Assembly (NCBI GenBank): GCA_910583775.1 | Contig: CAJTYD010000038.1 | Span: 1 to 26,629, forward strand | Direction: 5' to 3' | DNA: 26,629 nt | Origin: an uncultured Muribaculaceae bacterium | GTDB lineage: Bacteria; Bacteroidota; Bacteroidia; Bacteroidales; Muribaculaceae | In this document: piece by piece, positions 15,488 through 22,605 of the stretch | Layout: each line of letters begins with the position of its first letter | Numbering within the stretch: position 1 is the stretch's first letter | Program-made: the position numbers and the translations under genes | Notes under the pieces: model-generated | The model's input: the letters and a program-made list of their open reading frames with translations, nothing else | Database searches by the model: none | Told to the model about the DNA's origin: nothing

Positions 15488-16546
15488 ATGAAAATGCAGT
15501 TCGCTCCCTATATGCTGAAGTTCAGGCAGCCTGCAGGAACCTCACGAGGGGTATTGAATGAAAAAATCACCTGTTACATAAGGATTTTCGATGAATCCGA
15601 TCCAAGCCGTTACGGAATCGGAGAGGCCGCCGTCTTTCCCGGACTATCTCCGGAGGCCGACGACCGGTATTTTTATAAGATCATGGAACTGCAGGCGAAC
15701 ATTGCCTTGGGACGTTCAACCGATCTTTCACATTTCCCTTCCCTGCAGGCCGGACTCGAACAGGCCATAAGAGATTTCTCGGGAGGATGCAATGGCACTT
15801 ATTACCATTCTCCCTTTCTTGCCGGACAAAGTTCAATCGAGATAAACGGGCTTGTCTGGATGGGGACTTTCGAGGAAATGAGCCGGAGAGTGGAGTCTAA
15901 GCTTGACCAGGGCTTCAGGTGCATAAAGCTTAAAATAGGAGCCATCGACTGGAAAAAAGAGGTGGAGCTCATAGAATCAATCAGGAAAAGATATTCAAAA
16001 GACAAGGTGGAGATAAGGGTGGATGCAAACGGGGGCTTCACTATGGATAATGCTCTTCCTCGTCTGAAAAGGCTCGCCGACCTTGGCGTCCACTCTATTG
16101 AACAGCCGATCAAAGCCGGAATGCCGGCCCTGATGAGATTTCTGTGTGAGGTCTCCCCTCTCCCGATTGCTCTCGACGAAGAGCTTATCGGTAAATTCAC
16201 CCGCGAGCAAAAGGCTGCTACACTCGATGAAATCAAGCCGGCCTATATTGTTCTTAAACCTTCTCTGATCGGCGGCTTCACAGGAGCACAGGAATGGATT
16301 GACCTTGCTGATGAAAGAGGAATCAGATGGTGGGTGACTTCATCTCTTGAATCAAACATCGGTCTCAACGCGCTTGCGCAATGGGTGGCGACCCTTCGGC
16401 AGCGAATGCCGCAGGGACTGGGAACAGGAGGTCTGTTCGAAAACAATCTTATCTCCCCTGTCTATATTCATGGCGACCGGCTCTGTTATGACCCGGCTCT
16501 TTCATACGATTATTCTCAGCTCGATGCTCTCGACTGGCGTGAGTAA
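15488..16546 (+). CDS. menC: o-Succinylbenzoate synthase (MenC)
   Basis: Enolase-superfamily dehydratase converting SHCHC to o-succinylbenzoate. The 352 residues keep the full active site: K147 and K149 (CIKLKIG), D179 (VDANGG), E205 (IEQP), D230 (ALDEE) for the metal, and K257 (LKPS) as the second catalytic lysine. Enolase-superfamily members of this subgroup can be promiscuous (for example N-acylamino acid racemase), but the position between menB and menE makes the MenC role firm. An ATG two codons in is an equally possible start. Confidence 0.92.
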   Translation: MKMQFAPYMLKFRQPAGTSRGVLNEKITCYIRIFDESDPSRYGIGEAAVFPGLSPEADDRYFYKIMELQANIALGRSTDLSHFPSLQAGLEQAIRDFSGGCNGTYYHSPFLAGQSSIEINGLVWMGTFEEMSRRVESKLDQGFRCIKLKIGAIDWKKEVELIESIRKRYSKDKVEIRVDANGGFTMDNALPRLKRLADLGVHSIEQPIKAGMPALMRFLCEVSPLPIALDEELIGKFTREQKAATLDEIKPAYIVLKPSLIGGFTGAQEWIDLADERGIRWWVTSSLESNIGLNALAQWVATLRQRMPQGLGTGGLFENNLISPVYIHGDRLCYDPALSYDYSQLDALDWRE

Positions 16547-16564
16547 TCTCTAAACACGATAACA

Positions 16565-17497
16565 ATGACATACGAAGAATTTGCCCGGGAATGGGATTCT
16601 GATTCTGATTTTATCGTATGCGGGACCTCCGGCTCGACAGGCTCCCCCAAGCAGATCAAGCTTCCGAAAATAGAGATGCTTCGGAGCGCGGAACGCACTG
16701 CACGGTATTTCAGCCTAAACGCCGGTTCTGAATTGCATTCATGCATTTCTCCAGACTACATCGGGGGGAAGATGATGCTTGTTCGGAAAAGATTTCTCGG
16801 CTGTCGTCTTTCCTGGGAAACCCCTTCCAACCACCCCCTGGAATCGTTTGAAGGAGATGAAATCGATCTGCTTTCGATTGTCCCTTCACAGATGATCTAT
16901 ATTCTCGACAACCTCGGGTCAATGCCCCGGATAAAAAATATCCTTATCGGAGGAGCCCCCATTCCGCCCTCTCTCAGGGAAAGGATTGTCTCGTCCGGAC
17001 TCGATGTCTTTGAAAGCTACGGCATGACCGAGACATCGTCACATATCGCCATACGCAAAATCGGGAACGTGCTCTCTCCATTCAGGACTCTTGACGGAAT
17101 TACTGTATCAAATCCTGACGGCCGTCTTTGTATAAATATACCTGACTGGATTGAAATTACAACAAACGATGTGGCGAATGTGATAAATCCAAATGAATTC
17201 CATATTCTTGGAAGAGCGGACAACGTCATTATCTCGGGAGGAAAGAAGATTCATCCCGAATCTGTCGAAATGCGACTTGAGAATCAACTTGACAATAGAT
17301 ATAGGTTTTATATAACTTCCAGACCTGACGAAAAATGGGGAGAGGCAGCAATACTTGTAACAGAAGCTCCTCCGGATTCCAAAGCGGAAATCACAGAAGT
17401 ATGTCGGAGAATTCTTGACAAGCATGAGATTCCCAAGGAAATTATCTTTAAAGAAAAAATCGAACTGACACCCAACGGAAAGATCCGAAGAAACTAA
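16565..17497 (+). CDS. menE: o-Succinylbenzoate-CoA ligase (MenE), compact form
   Basis: Adenylates o-succinylbenzoate and joins it to CoA, giving the MenB substrate. The protein keeps all main ANL-family motifs: the phosphate loop GTSGSTGSPK (20-29), SYGMTETSS (about residue 155), GRADNVIISGGKKIHPESVE (about 217-236) and the C-terminal catalytic lysine in TPNGKIRR (K306). At 310 residues it is much shorter than Escherichia coli MenE (about 450); the segment normally preceding the phosphate loop is missing. The reading frame is intact with no sign of an upstream continuation. Short MenE proteins are common in Bacteroidetes, so this looks natural. Last gene of the run; a hairpin without a T-run lies directly after its stop. 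Confidence 0.9.
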   Translation: MTYEEFAREWDSDSDFIVCGTSGSTGSPKQIKLPKIEMLRSAERTARYFSLNAGSELHSCISPDYIGGKMMLVRKRFLGCRLSWETPSNHPLESFEGDEIDLLSIVPSQMIYILDNLGSMPRIKNILIGGAPIPPSLRERIVSSGLDVFESYGMTETSSHIAIRKIGNVLSPFRTLDGITVSNPDGRLCINIPDWIEITTNDVANVINPNEFHILGRADNVIISGGKKIHPESVEMRLENQLDNRYRFYITSRPDEKWGEAAILVTEAPPDSKAEITEVCRRILDKHEIPKEIIFKEKIELTPNGKIRRN

Positions 17498-17523
17498 GAG
17501 GGTCGTAATTTGTACGACACTCT
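17497..17523 (+). terminator. Weak hairpin after menE
   Basis: The arms AGAG-G-GTCGTA (17497-17507) and TACGAC-A-CTCT (17513-17523) pair around a five-base loop, with one internal mismatch. There is no T-run afterwards, so it is at best a weak or RNA-end-protecting hairpin for the men transcript. The rest of the 211-base gap to the Crp-type gene shows a ten-base palindrome AAGACGTCTT (17538-17547) and a promoter. Confidence 0.4.
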
Positions 17524-17635
17524 AAGAAACACGCTTCAAGACGTCTTCAAGAGTCAAGTCCTGATCTTATAATAATCGGGAAGCAGGCAATTTATTATAT
17601 TAGATGCCACAAACGTTATAAAAAACAGCTTTTTC

Positions 17636-17667
17636 TTTCTTTAATTTATAAAAATGTTGTAAATTTG
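17636..17667 (+). promoter_or_regulatory. Promoter of the Crp/Fnr-type regulator gene
   Basis: TAAATTTG at 17660-17667 is a perfect -7 box. TTTC at 17636-17639 sits 20 bases upstream, one base off consensus. Transcription from about 17673 would give a leader of about 35 bases. Confidence 0.65.
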
Positions 17668-17708
17668 TGTTTTAAAACAGACTTTACGCAAGTTTTCCAT
17701 GCAAAGTT

Positions 17709-18410
17709 ATGATTAAGAAAAGCCAACTCGAACGAATTATCAGCGAGGATCTTTCCGATATGTGGAATGCCTTGCGGCCTGATGAAAAAAGAATTGTCAT
17801 CGACAATTTCAAATATGAGCATTACAAAAAGAATCAGATCATTTATGCGGAAAAGGAAACGCCTGAATCGCTTTTTTGTCTGCTCGAAGGAAAAGTAAAG
17901 ATGTACAAAAGCGGAATCGGTGACCGCATTCAGATTCTGAGGCTTTACCGTCCCGTTCAGTATTTCGGTTACCGCGCCTATTTCGCCAATGAACCATACG
18001 TTTCTTCGGCGGCGGCTTTCGAGCCCACCGTTCTCGGCATCATACCCATGAACATTGTGGAACAACTCATCCGCAACAATAACGATCTCGCCATGTTCTT
18101 TATCCATGAACTTTCAAGGAATCTCGGCGGAGCAGATACAAAAATAATAAATCTAACTCAGAAACATATACGCGGCCGTCTCGCGGAATCATTGCTCCTT
18201 CTTGCCGACAATTACGGCTACGAGGACGATGAATCCACTCTTAAGATCTACATGAGCCGCGAGGATCTTGCGAATCTCTCAAACATGACGACTTCGAATG
18301 CTATCCGCACACTGACAACCTTCGTTTCAGAAAAACTTATCCTTGTCGACGGCCGTCGAATAAAAATCATCAACGAGCCGCAACTCCGCAAGATTTCCAA
18401 ATTCGGTTAA
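17709..18410 (+). CDS. Crp/Fnr-family transcriptional regulator
   Basis: The 233 residues contain an N-terminal cyclic-nucleotide-binding type beta-roll (about 25-125, LFCLLEGKVKMYKSG), the long dimer helix (about 125-165) and a C-terminal winged helix with SREDLANLSNMTTSNAIRTLTTF (about 177-200) followed by a VDGRRIKIIN wing. It lacks the clustered cysteines of oxygen-sensing FNR. It also lacks an obvious cAMP-pocket RxS motif, since the roll reads YFGYRAYFANEP where Crp has the phosphate-binding segment. The ligand is unknown. It is a single gene with its own promoter and terminator, lying between the men run and the lpx operon; regulation of either neighbour is possible but not shown. Confidence 0.88.
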   Translation: MIKKSQLERIISEDLSDMWNALRPDEKRIVIDNFKYEHYKKNQIIYAEKETPESLFCLLEGKVKMYKSGIGDRIQILRLYRPVQYFGYRAYFANEPYVSSAAAFEPTVLGIIPMNIVEQLIRNNNDLAMFFIHELSRNLGGADTKIINLTQKHIRGRLAESLLLLADNYGYEDDESTLKIYMSREDLANLSNMTTSNAIRTLTTFVSEKLILVDGRRIKIINEPQLRKISKFG

Positions 18411-18475
18411 TTTCCGGAATTGAATCCCGCAAATGTAAGTCTATCTAATTATGACTCAATAAGCAAATAAAATAT

Positions 18476-18506
18476 AAAAGAGGAACGAAAATCGTTCCTC
18501 TTTTTT
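18476..18506. terminator. Bidirectional intrinsic terminator
   Basis: AAAAGAGGAACGA (18476-18488) pairs perfectly with TCGTTCCTCTTTT (18492-18504) around an AAA loop. The run of six Ts ends at 18506; a shorter A-run on the other side serves the minus strand. It separates the convergent Crp-type gene and lpxA. Confidence 0.9.
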
Positions 18507-18525
18507 GTTATATTAAGTTTCAGAT

Positions 18526-19299
18526 TCATACGGCTGAACGAATCACGCCGCGCTCGGAATGCTTGACAAAATTTACGATCTCGTCTCTGAACTTTGTCTC
18601 CGGGATCGTATCCTCGATAAGTTTAATCGCGTTTGTGACATTAAGTTCGCTAAGATAAAGAATTCTATAGATCTCGCCGATGTGTCTTACCTCTTCCTCC
18701 GTGAAACCATTGCGGTGAAGGCCCACGGCATTAAGGCCGACGTATGAGATTGGCTCTCTTGCCGCCTTGACGAAAGGTGGAATATCCTTATTGACCAAAG
18801 CGCCGCCCTGAAGCATGATATTTCTACCCAGATGACAGAACTGATGGATAAGGGCTCCTCCGCCGATAACGGCATAATCGTCTACTATGACCTCTCCGCC
18901 AAACTGGGTGGCGTTAGAAACGATCACCCTGTTGCCTATACAGCAGTCGTGAGCTACGTGAGTATATGCCATAAGCAGCGTATTGCTGCCGACTACTGTC
19001 TTTCCTTTAGCTGCGGTGCCTCTGTTTACAGTGACACATTCACGCAGAACAGTGCCGTCTCCAATATATGCCAACGTGTCCTCGCCCCGGAATTTAAGAT
19101 CCTGGGGAATGGCGGCAACTACCGCACCGGGAAATATAGTGACACCGCTTCCAATTCTGGCACCAGGAAAAATGGTGACGTTCCCATATATTTTCGTATT
19201 GTCGCCGATTTCTACATTGTCGTAGATAGTGGAGAAATTTCCTATCGAGACGTTGTTTCCTATTTTCGCTCCGGGATCTACAGTATATAACTTATCCAT
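18526..19299 (-). CDS. lpxA: UDP-N-acetylglucosamine acyltransferase (LpxA)
   Basis: First step of lipid A synthesis: moves a 3-hydroxyacyl chain from acyl carrier protein to the 3-OH of UDP-GlcNAc in the cytoplasm. The 257 residues begin with isoleucine-rich hexapeptide repeats forming a left-handed beta-helix (about 5-185), then a helical C-terminal domain. The catalytic histidine is H117 in AYTHVAHDC, matching Escherichia coli H125, with H114 matching H122. The segment GGGALIHQFCHLGRN and the conserved GLNAVGLHRNGF are also present. Last gene of the lpx operon, starting five bases after the lpxC-fabZ stop. Confidence 0.96.
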   Translation of the reverse strand: MDKLYTVDPGAKIGNNVSIGNFSTIYDNVEIGDNTKIYGNVTIFPGARIGSGVTIFPGAVVAAIPQDLKFRGEDTLAYIGDGTVLRECVTVNRGTAAKGKTVVGSNTLLMAYTHVAHDCCIGNRVIVSNATQFGGEVIVDDYAVIGGGALIHQFCHLGRNIMLQGGALVNKDIPPFVKAAREPISYVGLNAVGLHRNGFTEEEVRHIGEIYRILYLSELNVTNAIKLIEDTIPETKFRDEIVNFVKHSERGVIRSAV

Positions 19300-19304
19300 G
19301 TCGA

Positions 19305-20687
19305 TTACTTGTTTTTAATGATCTGGGCCATGAATTCAGCCTCACAAACTATTTTCTCTCCGACAAAGGCATATCCCTTCACCATGGCGCAACCGCGTCT
19401 GATCTCCGTGGTCAAAGCGACGCTTAAAAGAAGTGTGCTGCCGGGCACTACCTTCTGACGGAATTTAACATTGTCTATCTTCAGGAAGTAAGTGGAATAC
19501 TTCTCAGGATCCTCAAGGAAATTCAATACGAGCACTCCGGCGGCCTGAGCCATGGCCTCGACCTGCAATACGCCCGGCATGACAGGCTCTTCGGGGAAAT
19601 GGCCCTGGAAGAAAGGTTCGTTAACCGTCACGTTCTTTACGGCGACACAATGCTTCTTGTCAATCTCAATGACCTTGTCGATAAGAAGGAACGGATAGCG
19701 GTGCGGAAGCAACGCCTTGATTCCGTTTACATCGATGATCGGCGCCACATTCGGATTATACACCGGGCTCTGTGCATCGGTATGCTTTACTTCCTTGCGC
19801 ACCATACGGGTAAATTTATTATTTATCGTATGACCGGGACGGATAGCCACGACTCTGCCACGGATAGGACGGCCGATAAGAGCGAGATCGCCTATGATAT
19901 CCATAAGCTTATGACGGGCAGGCTCATTGTCCCAGCGCAATGGTTTAGGATTTATATAGCCGAGTTTGCTCAGATGCATTCTCGGAACGTTTACTATATC
20001 GCAGATCTCGTCAATCTTGTCTTGAGAAATCTCCTGATCATAGATGACTATGGCGTTATCAAGATCTCCCCCTTTTATGAGGTTATGGTTAAGAAGAGCC
20101 TCTATTTCACGGACGAATACGAACGTACGAGCGCTCGAGACTTCCTGCTTGAATTCGGCGAGATCATCAAGCACGGCAAACTGATTGGGAAGCACAGGTG
20201 AATTATATTCCACCATGCATTCCACGCTGAATCTGTCGTCGGGATAGATGGTAAGCGTCGAGCCTGTTGTATCGTCTTTAATCTGGGTTTTCTCCTTTAT
20301 GATATAGAAATCTTTGTCAGCGTTCTGCTCCAGCAGACCGACCTTTTCAATATTCTCTACATAAATGATGGCGCTGCCGTCAAGAATCGGCAGTTCCGGG
20401 CCGTCAACCTCTATAAGGCAATTATCGACCCCCGCCGCATAAAGCGCTGCGAGACCATGCTCAACCGTACTTATGCGGACCTCGTTCTTTCCGAGCACTG
20501 TTCCCCGAGTGGTGTCGACAACATTTTCTGCTACCGCATCAATCACGGGTGTACCCTCAAGATCTATTCTTTTTATCTTATAGCCAGTATTCTCTTCCGC
20601 CGGCTTGAAAGTGGCGGTGATAGTAAGCCCTGAATGCAGACCTTTACCCTTTACCGTGAACGGCGCTTTTAAAGTGAGTTGATTCAT
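19305..20687 (-). CDS. lpxC-fabZ: Fused LpxC deacetylase and FabZ dehydratase
   Basis: One 460-residue polypeptide carries two enzymes. Residues 1-305 are LpxC, the zinc deacetylase that commits lipid A synthesis; its zinc ligands appear as H77 (VEHGLAAL), H259 and D263 (RHKLMDIIGD). After a short linker, residues about 318-460 are FabZ, the 3-hydroxyacyl-ACP dehydratase of fatty acid synthesis, with LLPHRYPFLLIDKV, H363 in GHFPEEPVMPG and E377 in VEAMAQ. The fusion is characteristic of Bacteroidetes and couples use of hydroxyacyl-ACP by LpxA/LpxD to its dehydration. The frame is continuous, so this is a true fusion. It lies between lpxD (52-base gap) and lpxA (five-base gap). Confidence 0.96.
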   Translation of the reverse strand: MNQLTLKAPFTVKGKGLHSGLTITATFKPAEENTGYKIKRIDLEGTPVIDAVAENVVDTTRGTVLGKNEVRISTVEHGLAALYAAGVDNCLIEVDGPELPILDGSAIIYVENIEKVGLLEQNADKDFYIIKEKTQIKDDTTGSTLTIYPDDRFSVECMVEYNSPVLPNQFAVLDDLAEFKQEVSSARTFVFVREIEALLNHNLIKGGDLDNAIVIYDQEISQDKIDEICDIVNVPRMHLSKLGYINPKPLRWDNEPARHKLMDIIGDLALIGRPIRGRVVAIRPGHTINNKFTRMVRKEVKHTDAQSPVYNPNVAPIIDVNGIKALLPHRYPFLLIDKVIEIDKKHCVAVKNVTVNEPFFQGHFPEEPVMPGVLQVEAMAQAAGVLVLNFLEDPEKYSTYFLKIDNVKFRQKVVPGSTLLLSVALTTEIRRGCAMVKGYAFVGEKIVCEAEFMAQIIKNK

Positions 20688-20739
20688 ATCTTGTTCTTAT
20701 TATAAATAAGGTAACCGCTCGCGATTCCTTATTTTCTTA

Positions 20740-21735
20740 TTATTTCTTTCTGAAAAGTTCCTCAAGCTTCTTTATATAAACCTGATTCTTTGCGAACTGC
20801 CGGGCGTCTATTGCAGGATACCCGATGATCCGCTTTTTGTTGCCGACACTATTGGGAATTCCCGACTGGGCTCCGATCTCATTCATGTCGCCTACCTTGA
20901 TATGCCCGGCAAATCCGACCTGTCCTCCGACCATATTATGGTCGCCGATCTTCGTCGAACCCGCTACGCCGACCTGTGCGGCAAATACATTCCCTACCCC
21001 GATCTCCACGTTATGCGCGACCTGGATGAGATTGTCAAGTTTAGTTCCCTTTCCGATGCGGGTCGAGCCGAAAGTGGCACGGTCTACTGTAGTATTGGCC
21101 CCTATCTCGACATCGTCATCGATCACGACATTTCCTATCTGGGGTATCTTCTCGTATGAGCCGTCTTTGCAGGGCGCGAATCCGAAACCGTCAGCTCCTA
21201 TCACCGCTCCGGAATGGATTATGCATCGGCTGCCGATCGAACAGCCTTCATAAATTCTCACTCCTGAGCGAATCACGGTGTCTTCGCCGATTTTAACTTT
21301 GTCGCCTATATATGCCTGCGGATAGATCTTGACATTCCTGCCAAGCTCCACATTCTTGCCTATATAAGCGAAAGCGCCTATGTATGCCCCTTCGGGAACC
21401 GTCACCCCTTCGGATACAAACGAGGGATTCTCAATCCCTTCAGGCAGCGACTTGTTCTTCTGAATCGCATTCAGAAGATGAGCCAGAGCAACGTATGGAT
21501 CCTCAACTCTAATAAGGACAGGTTTCACTTCGCCTTCGATTTCAAAGTCATTCCTGACAAGGACCGCCGAGGCTTTCGTATCATATATATGGTGGGAATA
21601 TTTGGGATTGGCTATAAATGTGATGCTACCGGGAGTGGCCTCTTCGATTTTGGCAAACTCAGTAATTTTCACGTTCCCGTCGCCCTCTACCTTTCCGTTA
21701 ATGAAGGAGGCTATGAGTTGGGGGGTTAATTCCAT
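20740..21735 (-). CDS. lpxD: UDP-3-O-acylglucosamine N-acyltransferase (LpxD)
   Basis: Third step of lipid A synthesis: adds a second hydroxyacyl chain to the 2-amino group exposed by LpxC. The 331 residues have the N-terminal uridine-binding domain (about 1-98, with SITFIANPKY), a hexapeptide beta-helix (about 102-300) with GADGFGFAP (180-188) and the catalytic histidine H241 in LIQVAHNVEIG, and a short helical tail. First gene of the minus-strand lpx operon; its leader reads from the divergent region shared with the epimerase gene. Confidence 0.96.
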   Translation of the reverse strand: MELTPQLIASFINGKVEGDGNVKITEFAKIEEATPGSITFIANPKYSHHIYDTKASAVLVRNDFEIEGEVKPVLIRVEDPYVALAHLLNAIQKNKSLPEGIENPSFVSEGVTVPEGAYIGAFAYIGKNVELGRNVKIYPQAYIGDKVKIGEDTVIRSGVRIYEGCSIGSRCIIHSGAVIGADGFGFAPCKDGSYEKIPQIGNVVIDDDVEIGANTTVDRATFGSTRIGKGTKLDNLIQVAHNVEIGVGNVFAAQVGVAGSTKIGDHNMVGGQVGFAGHIKVGDMNEIGAQSGIPNSVGNKKRIIGYPAIDARQFAKNQVYIKKLEELFRKK

Positions 21736-21830
21736 TTCTTGTCTGCGTGATTTAATTTTAAATGTGTGATTTTATTTAAAATTGGATGTCGTAAAGAGAA
21801 AGGCAGGCCGACATTCCTGATTATCATTCG

Positions 21831-21838
21831 CAAAATTA
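21831..21838 (-). promoter_or_regulatory. Probable -7 box of the lpx operon
   Basis: On the minus strand, 21838-21831 reads TAATTTTG, a perfect TAnnTTTG. No clear TTTG lies about 20 bases upstream, so the -33 element is weak. Transcription would start near 21825, leaving a leader of about 90 bases before lpxD. A half-site resembling the palindromic elements, ATTTAAACTTTCTTCT, lies just upstream at 21871-21886. Confidence 0.45.
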
Positions 21839-21954
21839 TAAAAAATTCATGATTTAACCTATTTAAAACCATTTAAACTTTCTTCTATAAGCCAATAATG
21901 ACATAATTATATACATTTTTGTCAATTAAAATCTCGCTTTCTTTAAAATTTTAG

Positions 21955-21962
21955 TATCTTTG
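21955..21962 (+). promoter_or_regulatory. -7 box of the epimerase/decarboxylase operon
   Basis: TATCTTTG at 21955-21962 is a perfect TAnnTTTG box followed by the usual C. The nearest TTTG lies at 21918-21921, 33 bases upstream and too far to serve as the -33 element. Transcription from about 21968 would give a leader of about 150 bases that contains several inverted repeats. Confidence 0.55.
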
Positions 21963-21970
21963 CATTCGGA

Positions 21971-22077
21971 AGCGGAACCAATCGAATTCTTGGAATTCAG
22001 CTTTGGTTTCTTTATATAATTATTATGTTTTCTAAGGAACTGACCGGATCTAAGAACCCGTTATTTTCGTTTCCGCT
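21971..22077 (+). promoter_or_regulatory. Probably structured 5' leader of the epimerase operon
   Basis: The leader can close on itself: AGCGGAA (21971-21977) pairs with TTCCGCT (22071-22077). Inside, CCAA (21978-21981) pairs with TTGG (22003-22006), enclosing a GAATTC / GAATTC hairpin (21984-21989 and 21993-21998). A near-direct repeat of TCTAAGGAAC and TCTAAGAACC follows (22031-22058). I do not see the conserved boxes of a cobalamin riboswitch, although the pathway depends on a B12 enzyme. Function is unknown; the folding is read by eye. Confidence 0.35.
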
Positions 22078-22119
22078 ATAAACTGAAACAACAAAATTCA
22101 TAACCTAAACTTATTATCA

Positions 22120-22539
22120 ATGGAAATTTCACACATTGAGCACATCGGTATAGCCGTTCCGAATCTTGAAGAGGCTATAAAATATTACGAGAACGTTCTC
22201 GGAATGAAATGCTACAAACAGGAAGTTATTGAAGACCAGAAAGTTACAACAGCATTCTTCAAAGTAGGTGACACAAAGATCGAGCTTCTTGAGCCCACAT
22301 GTCCCGAAAGCACAATCGCCAAATTCATCGAGAAGAACGGCGGTCGCGGCGGCATGCACCACATGGCTTTCGCCGTTGAGGACGGCGTTGCCAACGCTCT
22401 TGCCGAAGTTGAGGCAAAAGGAGTGAAACTCATCGACAAAGCTCCCCGCAAAGGCGCTGACGGCCTGCAGATCGCATTCCTCCATCCGAAGTCGACAGAG
22501 GCTGTTCTGACAGAACTCTGTGAGGATCCCAATAAGTAA
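22120..22539 (+). CDS. mce: Methylmalonyl-CoA epimerase
   Basis: Interconverts (R)- and (S)-methylmalonyl-CoA, linking the B12-dependent mutase (R form) with the decarboxylase or carboxylase (S form). The 139-residue protein is a vicinal-oxygen-chelate fold dimer module, normal in length. Likely metal-binding residues are visible: H8 (EHIGIAV), a histidine in GGMHHMAFAV (H80/H81) and E132 (LTELCE). It heads the operon, followed after 66 bases by mmdA, with a hairpin in the gap. The mutase genes are not in the window. Confidence 0.95.
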   Translation: MEISHIEHIGIAVPNLEEAIKYYENVLGMKCYKQEVIEDQKVTTAFFKVGDTKIELLEPTCPESTIAKFIEKNGGRGGMHHMAFAVEDGVANALAEVEAKGVKLIDKAPRKGADGLQIAFLHPKSTEAVLTELCEDPNK

Positions 22540-22549
22540 AAATCAATAT

Positions 22550-22587
22550 AAAGCCCGGCCGGTTTATTTTTGTTCCGGCAGGGCTTT
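22550..22587 (+). terminator. Hairpin between mce and mmdA, possible attenuator
   Basis: AAAGCCC (22550-22556) pairs with GGGCTTT (22581-22587), and GCCGG (22558-22562) with CCGGC (22575-22579), with one G/A mismatch and a 12-base loop. Only a short T-run follows (TTTT then AT), so it should be a partial terminator or a processing site that sets the ratio of epimerase to decarboxylase. The mmdA start lies 19 bases beyond it. Confidence 0.55.
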
Positions 22588-22605
22588 TATGCAATTATAA
22601 CAACA

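Noticed and set aside
21963..22119. Cobalamin riboswitch upstream of the epimerase gene
   Set aside because: The pathway makes it tempting, but the conserved GCCACTG-type box and the length and arrangement of that class are not seen.
22570..22605. Upstream in-frame ATG for mmdA
   Set aside because: It falls in the loop of the intergenic hairpin and the extra residues do not resemble the family; the ATG at 22606 gives the family N-terminus.
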